Shown here: positions 1 to 12,100 of the stretch, in pieces
How the letters are laid out: each line of letters opens with the position of its first letter
Numbering within the stretch: the stretch's first letter is position 1
NCBI GenBank assembly: GCA_949317995.1
Contig: OX439046.1
Coordinates: forward strand, 74,951,786-75,015,785
DNA: 64,000 bases
Direction: 5' to 3'
Origin: Acholoe squamosa
Lineage: Eukaryota > Annelida > Polychaeta > Phyllodocida > Polynoidae
Notes under the pieces: model-generated
The model's database searches: none
What the model saw: the letters and a program-made list of their open reading frames with translations, nothing else
What the model was told of the DNA's origin: nothing
Translations under genes and position numbers: made by a program

Positions 1-1334
1 AACCCTAAGTCCATTGGGGTGGCTGGGTTTCTTCAATGGAGTAGGAAGAAAGGGGTGAATCCTGTGGTTTGGGATTCAGTGTTGTTTAAGGCAAAGGTTA
101 TGGGTTCAATAAATGAGTCCCAATTGTTTTGATGCTTTGAGCAGAATGCTCTGAGAGCTGTGCCAATGCTAGCATTGAATCTCTCCACCAGGTCATTACT
201 TTGGGGCCTGTAAGGAGATGAGAATTTATGCTTGATCTTAAGGTGTTTAGTTAGCTTTGTGAACTTTGCACCTGTATAGCATTTTCCATTGTCTGTAGGC
301 TGGTGTTCCATGATGGAAAACTATATTCTTGTAGAACTCAGCTGCTGTTGTTTAGATTTTAAGTCAGTAGTAGCCCAAGCTGTTGCATATCTGGTAGCAT
401 AATCTATGCAGACTTGTATGTGTTTGTTTCCTCTGGCAGTTGTAGGAAGTTGTCCCACTGCATTGAGATTCAGGAACTTCATTGATGAAGCCATGTACTC
501 TCTCACTGTCATTGGTGTTTTGTGTGAGTGTACTTGCCATTTTGCTGTGAGACAAGTGTGACAGGTGGAAACATATTTGGTTGTGTCTGCTAGCATAGAT
601 TTCCAAAATACCCTAGGTTGGAGTGCTGACATCATCCTACTTGAGCCAAGATGGCCACCAGTAGGTGAGTCATGGAAATACTGTAGTTTACTTGTTACCC
701 ATTGCTGTTGTATAACAATTTGAAGTGGTACAGTATTGGTCTTCCTCCAATTTATGGGGCATATGTGGACTAATGTACCATTTACCAAGGTGTATATCAG
801 GCCTTGGTTGATGATTCTATTTGCTTGTGCTTTTGGTGCAGGCAAGCTTCCATCCTCAAGATATTGTATGAGGGGAAATAGTTCCTTGTCCTTTCTTTGT
901 TCCAAGCCAAGATTTGTACCTGAGATGGATGTGTCCAGAATTTGATCCAGCAATTGATTTATATCTAGCACATGTTGTTTTATTCTTTCTCTCTCCTTCT
1001 CCTTTTCATCGACTTTTGGCCTATTCTGTGTCTTTTGTTGGGGTGTGTCACTCTTGTCTTGGTGTGTAGGCTCCTTTGGAGGGCCTATTCTCGCCTTGGT
1101 GGGAGTGGCAACCTTTTTCTTTAAAGGCACATTTTGCTCAGTGGCATTCTTCTGTCTCTCAAAGTTTGTTGATTTATTTGATGCAGTGTCTTTTGTGACA
1201 TTTTTCCTGGCATGTGGGGTTTTGATAGGTTTGTTTCCTGTGACCTTTTTCTCACCTAGACTAGTTTGTGATTGTGTGGGGGGTTTTGGTGTGCCCTCCT
1301 GAATCATTTCCTTAGTTTTTGAGCGTGTGGTCAC
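1..1334 (-). pseudogene. Gypsy integrase remnant with long basic N-terminal extension
   Basis: The frame opens at 1334 with about 110 Lys/Thr/Pro-rich residues, then shows the integrase HHCC zinc-binding pattern (HDSPTGGHLG followed by CHTC, roughly 740-540) and the catalytic core. The first core acidic residue appears replaced: LNLNAVGQLP has Asn where the family has Asp. The second Asp is in TDNGKCY (near 280) and the Glu in DLVERFN (near 195). An in-frame TAG at 321-323 interrupts the core between the first two acidic positions, and a TGA at 33-35 precedes the continuing RNPATPMDLG. It cannot make a full active integrase. Confidence 0.8.
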
Positions 1335-1637
1335 AAATGGTTTGTTGTTTCCTCTCCCTGCATTGATTCAAAGAATCTGACTGTTTTTGAAGTTGCTTGA
1401 GTAATAGCATATAGTGTGTCTTCTGAATCTTCATCATCTGAGTCAGGTGGAGTGAAGGGTGGCTCCTTGGGAGTTGCCTTCAGCATCTAATTGAGTGATG
1501 AGAATTCAATAGGCTCAAAATCATTCTATGGGAAGAGTTGAGAGTATTCTCTCTCACAGTGGCAAAACACATAGTGTGTAGATTGTTTTAGGATACCGCT
1601 AATGGGTGTCTCTGGTCTTACTATGGTGTTGGGTGGA

Positions 1638-2200
1638 TCATCCCTTTTGAATAGTGCCTTCTTTGGTGTTTTTTGCAAACTTGCCTTTACTGGCTGCTCT
1701 AACTCTCCTTGGTGGGGGTGGAGGGTTAGTCATGGGTCCAGAATCTGGGTATTCCCTTCTAGACATAGCATCTGGTGGTGTGTTATCATCACCTTTCACA
1801 TGTTGAATGGTGAATGAGGATTGCTGTATGTCTAGAGCCCATCTGGCCCATCTATTTGTGAATCCTGTGCTGGTTAATAGTGGAATTAGGGCTGCATGTT
1901 CTGTGTATAATTGGAAGTGTCTAGTTTCTAGGTAGTGACTGAAGTGTAATACTCCATACACCACTCCCAGTAGTTCTCTCTCTGTGGTATTGTAATTTCT
2001 CTCATGTTTGGAGAGGGTTCTACCTGCAAAGGCTACTGGTCTGAGCACTCCTTCATTATCTCTCTGTGAGAGTACAGCTCCTAGGCTCACATTGGAAGCA
2101 TCAGCTGCCAGAACCAGCTCCAGACCAGCTAGTAGCCAATACCTGCCAGTGGGGTCTTTGGAGACAGCCTTAGCTCCCCGCTGTCTTACATGAGCACTGG
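1638..2200 (-). pseudogene. Gypsy RNase H domain remnant
   Basis: The minus-strand frame reads LAADASNVSLGAVLSQ, the first RNase H strand with its catalytic Asp. It continues through TERELLGVVYGVLHF (catalytic Glu) and the tether-like tail HVKGDDNTPPDAMSR, which holds the last Asp. This is the gypsy RNase HI order. The reverse transcriptase palm that normally precedes it is absent, and the upstream sequence is acidic/basic linker continuous with Gag. The domain itself looks well preserved despite the missing polymerase. Confidence 0.75.
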
Positions 2201-3476
2201 AAATTAGGTTAACATCTTCCTCCTCTGAACTAGTGGTGACTTCCTGGACCTTCCTTTTTGTAGTCTTTGGATAGGACTCCTTGTCCCTAACCTTTCTGGA
2301 TTTGTCTTGGGTCTCAGCCTCTAGGGCTTCAACTAGGCTTGGTCAAAGGTATCTATCTTCTTATTCTGAAGGGCTATAGAGATCCAGGGCCTCATGCCTT
2401 GGGTGAATGTTCTAAATAAGGTCTCATCCTTTAGGCGTTGAGCATTACACACTTTTCTGAGATAGCATGCATAATCAGATACAGGTTCATCTATCTCTTG
2501 TGCACAGAGTGCAGTTCTGGAGATAATATTGTCTTGGGTAGCAAAATACTCCTTTAGTTCATGTACTACATTGGTCCATGTCAACTTATCAGGTGTGGCA
2601 CTTTCCTTGAAGGATTCAAACCAAGCCAATGCTTGCCCTTCAAGGTATTTGGGTAGATATGTTACCATGGTGTCACTGTTTGTTACTTTGTATTTTTCCC
2701 TCAAGTACTCTGGGAATTTGTGGTCAATAAATAGTACTCTTGACATGAGTGGTAGTAGGGGAGAGAAAGTTTTGGGTTTGGTTACCTCATGTTGCCTGCT
2801 CTTCCTGTCGTCCTATTCTTGTCTGTCTAGGATGCTGGTCATGTTGGACATCATGGAGATCATGACGTCATCTTTGGATCTAGAGGCAGATGGTGTGATG
2901 ATAGGTGTGGTGGCAGGTGTGGAGGGTTGTGAAGGTTGAGCTGATGCCAGTTTCAGGAGGTCTGCTATCTGTTGCTGTTGCTCTTCTATGGCCTTCTGCT
3001 GGTCATCTATGGCCTTCTGCTGGACATCCATAACCACCTTCCTCTCTGCCAGCTACTGGTTGAGGACCCTCTCAGAGGTCATGAGCTTCTAGGGCATTTG
3101 CTGCATCTTGGATGGACTTCTCATAGGCCTTCATCTTCTCACCTGCCTGGTTAGGTTGAGAACCATCGTTGTTGTTGCCCATGGTGGAGGGTATGGGAGA
3201 TGTGGCTCTGGAGGAGTGGCTATCAGAAGACACAGGTACAGGGGTGGAGGATCTAGATGAGTGTGTAGATCCACCCCCTGAGGTAGATCCTTCATCCTCA
3301 GAAGGAAATAATATGAGTTGGGTGTCCAGTAAGATGTTGGATCCCTGAGTAGAAAGGGTGGGTGGAGTGGGGTTTACTGTGTGTGGGTCTGCTGTGTTGG
3401 AGGCTGAGTTGCCTCCAGTGGGTCTTTTAGTTCTAGGGGGTAGGGAGACCTCTTCAGCAGGGCCTTTACTGCGCAA
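2200..3476 (-). pseudogene. Gypsy Gag-like remnant
   Basis: Three frame segments belong together: 3476-3072 (Ser/Thr/Pro-rich, low complexity), 3037-2813 (Gln-rich, predicted coiled coil around QQKAIEEQQQQIADL) and 2746-2333. The last has the retrotransposon Gag pattern YLEGQALAWFESF...W..VVHELKEYF and SDYACYLRKVCN. A frame change lies near 3055 and an in-frame stop at 2813. No CCHC zinc knuckle was seen, perhaps lost in the deletion that joins this region to RNase H. Confidence 0.7.
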
Positions 3477-3540
3477 AGTTTTAGTGTGTTGTTCTGCCAG
3501 CTTGACTGATAAGAGCTTGAGTAATTTGGGATCTTAGTAG

Positions 3541-5420
3541 GATGTTCTCCACCACTTTGTCATATTAGGAATATGTGTATGATCAAGTTGTCATATGAGA
3601 AATATCATATGACTAGTGGCTATAATGCGTAAGAATATCAAGCTCTTATTATGTATTCCAGTTATCACTGGTTTATTGAAAGGTTTAGGCAGAACTTATG
3701 TTTCAGTAATACAAATGTCAATACACAGGTAATTCTTATACTGAACACCCACCATCTGCCTACCTGTTTTATATGTCAAAAGTTAGGCCTACTAATGTAG
3801 TTTGTTCATGCCCAAAACTAACTCCTTTCTCCCTTTCTCTGTCTTTTAAAAATATCCTTTTAATTAAAATTACAGACATTTTCTTGGCAAACACCAATTA
3901 TAAATACACTCAATCCTCTGTTAAGAGAGGAAAAAATTTAAATTAGGGGTGAAGATGGGCCTCTTTTGTACCTTTCAGACAGGCCCTTTTGCAGAATCCC
4001 ATCGCCACTTTTATTGCGAATTAATATTGGCTAAATCATTTAAAATCATAGTTCAAACACTCAAAATAAGGAAAGGCTAATTTCAAAATTGATTAAAACA
4101 GTTGCTAGATTTAAGGGTTCAGTAAGCAGATAAAGGAGCACCCAGTGAGAAGGACACAAGACCCAAGAAGTTGTTTTTTTTAATATTGATGACTACTAAC
4201 CATTGTGAACCATAGCATAGAGATGTTTTTCATCTTTCTTTAAAGAAATGAAAACGATGAGAAACGTCCATCATATTTATTACGGTACACTAGACCAAAC
4301 AAGTTAGAGTGACGATTTCAGGGAGATTAGTCAGTTTAGATATTTTTGTGAAGGGGAAGCAGTGGACCTGGACATGATATATCTTTATACTGGAACCGGT
4401 AATGCTACATGCAGTTATATTTGAGACTTCAGGTTGGTAAGTGGTAAGAGAACCCAATTAAAAACATCCGTAATATTAATTAACCCAACTTTGAGAGTGT
4501 GTGGTACTGATAAAATTGTGACCTGTCACCCTGATTGTGGATTCCCTTGACAGATAATAATGTGAAGTTTCATCACCTGAAACAGATATAAAAAGGACTG
4601 TCTCTTGTAAAAATAGCATCAACTTTCATGAAGCATACTTGGTATGACATAGACATTTAACTTTTCTAGGGAAATTGCTCTGCTTTGGGAGATGTCCTAT
4701 TTTCACACAATTCTGACTACAAGGTTAAAGGCAATTAAAACAATTACTACAACTGTATAAATAAAATGAACCCAGAGAAGCCATTGTCAGCAGGTTGTAA
4801 CAATATGTAAAGTGGCTGAACATGAGAAATGAATTTAAATTATGGACATTTTTACTCAAAATGACATGGTCCCCTTCCGCTGTTGATAAAAACTGAACCG
4901 CTTGGAACTAAATCCTCCCGTTTGGTGTTTTTTGGAGGTAAACAAATGTATTTTCAGAAAATTTGACAAGTTTTGAAAAAAAAGACACCATTAAATTTTA
5001 TTACGGACATTTCATAAAGTGGACGTTTGATGGATATTGACCCAGATGCATTAGATGAACCTGCATCTCTTCTTTATAGTGACAGATATCTAAATAACCA
5101 TGTCAGAATTGTTTTACTTGACATAAAGACCATTAAATTCTGCTATCATTAATATTGAGTAGCGTTTTCCTTTAATTCAGACGAATTAACTAGCTACACC
5201 TGTGTTATCTACTATGCATTTTATGTTGAAATATGCACAAGGCACGAAATTGGGTATAAGAAACTCCATGTGATTTCCAATTGGTAACAGTAATGAGTAG
5301 GCAAAGATTCATCTAGTGGGTAGTGTGACGTGATAGGTAAATGACAAAAATGATCTGATGGGTATTGTGATGGGCATTAGAATAAAATCGAGAAATTATC
5401 ATGGACAATGAAATAAAGTG
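3541..5420. other. Intergenic, AT-rich, no gene seen
   Basis: All frames are short. No convincing coding motif, RNA gene or long inverted repeat was found. It separates the gypsy relic from the MSP130-like gene and may contain the gene's promoter or an untranslated first exon further right, but nothing here proves that. Confidence 0.5.
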
Positions 5421-5423
5421 GAG

Positions 5424-5690
5424 ATCTGGCGGTTAAGGTTCCAGGCATAAACCCTGCCCTGAAGGGTTCGAGTCCTCGTTGCCAAATGTTCAGGGGCTAT
5501 TTGTCAAGGGGCCATTTGTTAGTGCGGTGGTTATATGCTGTTGGGCCCTTTGTCAAGGTGGCTATTTACCCTAGGCCTAGAACTCTTTTACATACTCACC
5601 CATTGCCATTGACTCCTCTGGGGGTGGGGTTGGGTGGGTGGGGTTATACAGGGAAAGCAGGACAAGACACAGGCGGTGTCTAGACTCTAG
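5424..5690 (+). repeat. Possible tRNA-derived (SINE-like) fragment
   Basis: GGTTCGAGTCC at 5465-5475 matches the Pol III B box, and a weak A-box-like stretch sits near 5427. No cloverleaf folds. Downstream sequence to about 5690 is GC-richer than its surroundings. This could be an old SINE head or chance similarity. Confidence 0.3.
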
Positions 5691-5911
5691 AGTGATCTAG
5701 ATAAATGATAAAATGACACTAACAATAAGCATGAATTTACTGTTTTCAAAAGGCTGAAATTGAGAGATGAGAGGTGAGTGAAAGCCACAATGGGAGTCGC
5801 AAAAAGAATCTGGTAAAATATTGGTTGTGCCTTGTATATACACAGGACTTCATGTTATATGATGTTACTTCACACATATTTATTCTTAATAATTCCAGCT
5901 AGGTCAGCAGT

Positions 5912-6110
5912 ATGAGTACCCCCAGCCTCCTGTGCCTCCTGTTGCTAGCTGTCTCCGTACCATCATGTGTACCTGAGGTACAGCTAAAACACCTGTCCAC
6001 CGTCTACCTACCATACCAATACACCAAAGAGGGACGTCAGTACAGGTTTGCAGAGGACGTGGCTGAACAGAGCGCATATGACCCTAACTCAAAACTTGTC
6101 TACACAGTTG
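5912..6110 (+). CDS. MSP130-like gene, exon 1 (signal peptide)
   Basis: ATG at 5912 starts the signal peptide and the exon encodes up to ...PNSKLVYTVG. Donor GTAAGT at 6111; the exon ends in phase 1. The start was chosen because it begins the hydrophobic leader directly. Confidence 0.85.
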
Positions 6111-9100
6111 GTAAGTCATTTTGCCCCAAGACCAATATAAAGTACCTTAAACACCAATAGAGGATTCCCACTGGAGGCCATTTCTTAAGGCAGTACGACT
6201 GTACACTGCCACTACAATTTGAAACCCCCACAACTTAGTGTCAGCAATAGTAGGTAGTGCCCTGCAACTGCTCTATATGATAAGCACTTATGTAGTAACT
6301 AGTGGCTTCGCCACTAGATAGTGGGGGCAAACTGAAGTCCCATTAACTGCCCCCCACCCCAACCAGTAGCCAAACTCTGCTTCTGTGCTGCCCCCTGGTA
6401 TCTTATGTAAGAAATGCGTAAGTAAGCAACGAGTAACCTAGCAACAGTGCATAACCTAGCAACGTCAAATAATTTGACACTCTCCAAGCACATTCTCTTG
6501 GAGGTTGGATTTCTGGTTCAAATCTCCTGAACTACTGGGCCGATTTTCATGTATGACATATAAGATTGAAGCCCTAAGCATGGGTAATCCAGATTTTAAA
6601 TTAATCGGGTGCCAATTTCTTTGAATCAGGATCCAAGATGGCGGACATTGCAGAAAAAAATAGCCTTGATAATTTTGAGGCAGTATGTAAATGCTATTTG
6701 CTTTTGAATCCTCTGATTTAGTCTATAAACAAAGGTTTTATTGTTGAGGGGTACTTCAAAATTAAAAAAATCTTCAATTTAAAAAAAAAAATCGAGTTAA
6801 CTTTGGAAAAACTACATACTTTGATGTAGTCTCTTTTGGTTTATCTGTTCCTGGCAAGCACTCAAGCTTATTTTAATGAGGTGGGGACCAGTGACGAACC
6901 AATGCCTTTTTATATATAGGGTAATTACATAGCATTTGGTAGGGCAGTTGTAGTGCTGCATGCACTCCATGACCAATGCTATTTGCCTGTAATGTCACTA
7001 AATTAAGAGTCCCCAAGGTCATAGTATTCAATTGATGAACACAAATTATATGTTTTATACTATGATTAAATGGTTCTATATGCCCCAACACATGTTACTT
7101 TTAGGTAATAGCCTGTTACATGTGATCGATGCACATAATGTGACCAGCCCGCAAATCGTATTCTACTCTGAGGTGGACAGTGGTAGTCTGACTGATGTAG
7201 AGATATGTGGAGGGTATGTATATATATGTGACCAGTCAAGCCAAGTTCATTTCAAGATCTTTAAACTGAGACATCATTGGGTTAAATATTCCTAGTAGTT
7301 ATGTCAGACCCCCTCCTTGAACATAGGTCGTTATTCATATCTGAAATAGATAATTAAGCTCTAAATATATTATAAACCATTATAATGTCTAAAAACACAA
7401 TAAATCAGCCTTTTTCAATACCGAAAATGGTGCATTTTAAATGAAACCATTGAATTCTGCATCAAAAATTACATTAACGTATTTTTATAACAATTTTAGA
7501 GTAATTTTGCCCTCCAATGCCCCCTGGTGGCCAAATGGGGAATTAAAAATCCCCCGCGGAGGGGTGTTCTCCCTTGATGGGTCACATGTGTTTAATGCCA
7601 TTCATTCTTTCACCTTTTCAACCTTAACCCTTTAAGGGCTGCTGATGTAGGAGTGTATCATGCCCATTGGTCGGAGTGATGCGCCAAAGAAGTGCTGGTG
7701 AGACTGCTTGCCAGAATTTTATTGGAGTATCATGCCAACCCTCAGGAGGGTATCGACTCACAGACCAATTCGCACGATGCATTAATACATCCTTCCAAAT
7801 AGTTGTCATGATGCCTAGATGCAGCCAGTAACTATAAGGCAACATTAATGCAGCATGTTGGTCCTATGGGTCCATCGGTAGCCATTGATTGTCAGGATGG
7901 ATTAATGTAGCCCTAGTGACTTACTCCATGGGTCAGATTGATGCATTTCTACAATTAGTCATAAAGTGTGTTGGTGCCTTACGGCTACCCTTTGGAATTG
8001 TTGCGATCCTGAAGGGACATCTCGAAATCCTGATAGATCATGCAGCCTTTCAAGAGTTTTAGAAAATTTAAAAAAAAAAATGGAAAACAAATGAGTGAGT
8101 GAGTGATTGAGTAATAGATGTTATAGCCATTTCGACAGCTAAGGTCATATTCATGGCAAGAAATACAAGAACTAAGAATTACACAATTTCACAGAGAAAT
8201 GTGTCAGTGCCAGTGCATATGTACACCACACACATCTAAGGGAATAGGAAAGAGGAGATATAGACCCTTTTAAGTGGGCTAGGGAAGCCTGTGAAATCAA
8301 ATGTGAGATTAAACATTAATACAGTCTACTTGTTCACTGACTAGGTATGTGGCAGTGAGTTTCACCAATACCAGAGACTGGTTACTGGGACGAGTCCTTG
8401 TCTACAAAGCCTACAACCCTGATTTGTACACCAACCCCATGCCACTTGTACATAATATAACGGGTAAGTACACCAACCCCTTGCCACTTGTACATAATAT
8501 AACGGGTAAGTACACCAACCCCATGCCACTTGTACATAATATAACGGGTAAGTACACCAACCCCATGCCACTTGTACATAATATAACGGGTAAGTACACC
8601 AACCCCATGCCACTTGTACACAATATAACGGGTAAGTACACCAACCCCATGCCACTTGTACATAATATAACGGGTAAGTACACCAACCTCTTGTCGCTTG
8701 TACACAATATAACGGGTAAGTACACCAACCCCTTGCCGCTTGTACACAATATAACAGGTAGGTCTCCAAGTGAACTTCAAGGTCATTCCATCAAAGCAGT
8801 ACCAGTACCCCACCTGTTGACCGGTTGATTCATGTTGGATTGAGTACTACAAGTTTGTTTTTGAGGGATTCAGGATTGCTCCAGATGACAATGAAAATTA
8901 AAATTTACAGGACTACTTTATGTGCAAAACGCCTCTTTTTAAAACTGCAGTTGGCCCCTTACCGGACATGTTACTGTTCACCAAGTCGTGCAGTAAGATC
9001 CTTGTGGCACTAGAAGGTAATCTTGTTGTTGTGGACGGAGAGGTAGTGGACCCGGAGGGTGGTGTTGGTATCATCAGCTTCTATGGAGGACACCCAGGGG

Positions 9101-12100
9101 GAATGCCACAACTAAAAGTGGCAGATTTCACCAAGTTTAATGCAAAGTTAGTTAAAGTTTTCATAATTCATAAGGTTCATTGTTCCTCAATTTGGAAGTA
9201 CCACCAGCACCATTTTAGACCTGGTCCTGTGCTCTTAATTGTGGAAAAAAAGCCCTTCTGCTCACTCTATATGTTAGGAAAAGTAACAAAACTGAGCAAA
9301 GTAATAATCAAATAGCATAATACGCTGAGATTAAGATGTACCCCCGCATATAAGGTACGTCTTAAAACTGGGAACATTTTATTACATGCATCATGAGTAG
9401 TTTCTATATAAGGGACGAGTCATTTATTGCCAGGTGGGGGGGGGCGGCTTGTTAGATATAAGGGGGGGGTCATTTTGAAAAAGAGCTCCTTGGTGGGGGG
9501 GCCAAAACCCAATAAACCTTGCATACTGGGGGGGTCAAAACTAAATATGGGCAATTCAAATACCCATTGTAACATGTCATTCCATGCATGTATCCAATTT
9601 TTGGGGGGTCATTTTGCAAAATCAGTTCTTAGTGGGGGGAGATCATTTTTCTCATAGTGGTGGGTGGTCGGAAAAAAATCTCCGCAAAAATCCATCAAGC
9701 CCCCCCCACCGCCTAGCAATAAATGACTCGTCCCTTCATCCCCACATATAATATAGGGCACACCCCTTACCTTGGCTGCTTTTATTGGGCACAGTGCATA
9801 TGCTTAGATATTTATGCTGATTTCTTTGATAGAGACACAGTACTGGCCATCACAGCATAAAACGCAGTTAAATTGCTGAAACTAAATCATCAATGATCAT
9901 GAATCATCCAGTTTAGATACTCATTTACCTGTGTTTTCTTCCCACAGTACATCCATGTACTTGTCGCGGGGTGTGAGGAAGGCATATAATGGTGAAGGGA
10001 CCAACATGACGACGACTCTGTCCCAGGATCTAGAACCTGAATACATAGCGCTTAATGATGACAATTCAATAGCCTATGTCACATTGCAGGTTAGGTGCAA
10101 TGTTTCTTTTACCATTTTTGACCACCCTGAACATGTTCTCATGCTTTTGGTATAGGTACACAAGTACTAGGCAGGCTGTACTTGTTTTGGACAACACCTA
10201 TCCATTTTCATTGGCTACTTGAGCTTGGTCAGTTAATGGGTTCTTAGCCTAATTGCCTTTACAAAACCTGTTATACAAAGGATGTTATTGTTTCTGTTTT
10301 TGCAAAAATATGATGCAAAAGTAACCACTAAATTAGTTCAGAATTAAAATATTCAATTTGGTGTTGTTCCTATATCTCCACCTTTGTCTATTTCATAATG
10401 GACTGAATGACATAAATGTACATTTTTTTTATTGCTTTTAACGCAAATTTCAGAAATGATTTTTAATGCCACTAATCAAAACAGATTATAATGATAACAT
10501 ATTAGTGAAACTGTAGGCTCCAAACCCGGAAATCATGAGTTTTTGAAGTAGTTTAAATGTAAGACCAGAGAATTATACAATACCCATTGTCATACAATGA
10601 ATCTGACATGCATCATGGATGAATGCCTTTTTTATTCCTGCTGAATTATTTTTTTGTTCAAAAAAAATGTATTTAAGAAAGTGAAAAGGGTATAGTGTTG
10701 ACATTTAAAGGCTGCTAGTGCATTCATGGTTTATGCTCATGAGTTGACATGATGCATGAATGAACCTCTGTTAATGAGGGATGTCATCCTGCACCTATGA
10801 AGTGCTGGTTAGCAGATTCATGAGCACTTCATTGGTGCATCATGAATACCATGATGTACTCATGTATTTGCTGCTTTTAAAGGGTTAACACTATTTCTAT
10901 GTAACAGGAAAACAATGCTATAGCCACAGTGGATGTAAAGCGAGGAGAGTTTCTGGAGATTTACCCGCTAGGATCTAAGTCATGGATGTACAGCGGGCTG
11001 GACCCTAGTGATAAGGATGGAGGTATGATACTTTATCTCAAGTTAAGTACTGAAGTCCCATAGAATTAACCTTGGAGCCCCATATTGCTCACCTCCATGC
11101 ATTAACTCATACCCCCATGAGATAATCCTCCCCCATTTCCCACAGTCATTTATTGAATTCATATATCTAAAGCCATACAACCATTATAAAGTATATTATT
11201 TACAAAAATTTTGAACAGTTATGATTACTTTACAGGGATTACCATTAGAGGCTTGCCCATGAACAGGCAGCATTGTCTATTTCAAACATTGATATCTAAC
11301 CTGATCTTTAAACATGCAGTTGTAGGGGCACGGTTTATAGTGTTATCTGGAGGGGGTAGTGTAGGGAATCGTATTTACTGTGTATCGAGGTCCTTATATG
11401 CATTTGAGACTATTACTATGTACTGTATCGTAGTAGGATGGGTGCTCTTCGGGAGCGTCTCCTATGTCTCTTGTAAGAGGGCACCACTGGTGGCTTTGGG
11501 CAGTGTGACATAGGGGGCAGACCACAGGGCGCTCAGTGCAGAACCAATCAACCGTAATGAGAGGTATATATTCCGCGGTCCTCCTACGATAGGGGGATTA
11601 GCAGTCCTACCGAGCTGGTAGGCTGACTTGTCTCGAAACGGCCTAACAGTTATCTAAGCAAGAGCAATACCACCTTATAGGGTACTGACTATAGGCATAT
11701 GAAAGATTGAAACGCATTTGCAAGTCTTCTTATATATATATATGTTTATTCAGTTTTGATTGTACATAGGATAGGCTATGCACCCTTAGGTCATGCCTGT
11801 TTTTCATCCAGTGGACAATAAATGTCTCTAAATCCAGATATTTCTTTAGTTGAAGTACAATAACATGTGTTAAATATAGATCACTAGTTGTTAGTAACTT
11901 CTTTGCACAATTTAAATGGTGTTTGATGGCCTGTACCATAAATAAATGTGGTTAGTAAACGAAAGATCATGAGTTCAGTAGGTTTATTATCTATTCCACT
12001 TTAGAATTTGTTTTGATGGTGTAAAGTATGTGGAGAATTATTATAGTATTTATGGAGGCTGGATATCATCCAGCTCCCTAAGTGTCTTATCATACATCAC

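Larger units (their letters stand above)
1..3490 (-). mobile_element. Degenerate Ty3/gypsy-type LTR retrotransposon, internal region, cut by the window edge
   Basis: Read on the minus strand, 3476 to 1 gives Gag-like, RNase H and integrase segments in the usual Ty3/gypsy order. Protease and reverse transcriptase are missing: Gag runs almost directly into the RNase H around 2130-2330, so an internal deletion is inferred. The frame is broken by stops at 2813, 2333, 321-323 and 33-35 and by a frame change near 3055. No LTR was recognised upstream of Gag, and the other end lies outside the window. It is a non-autonomous relic. Confidence 0.85.

Noticed and set aside
736..1302. Plus-strand frames in the gypsy region
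   Set aside because: They are shadows of the minus-strand integrase and linker, with no motifs of their own.
8362..8813. Three long minus-strand reading frames across 8362-8813
   Set aside because: They exist because the 42-bp repeat is a multiple of three and lacks stops in several frames. They have no family motif; the + strand frame joins the MSP130-like exons.
8911..8950. Alternative acceptor TTTACAG at 8910 for MSP130-like exon 4
   Set aside because: It enters the wrong phase after exon 3 and adds unrelated residues. The acceptor at 8950 restores the conserved VGPLPDML block.
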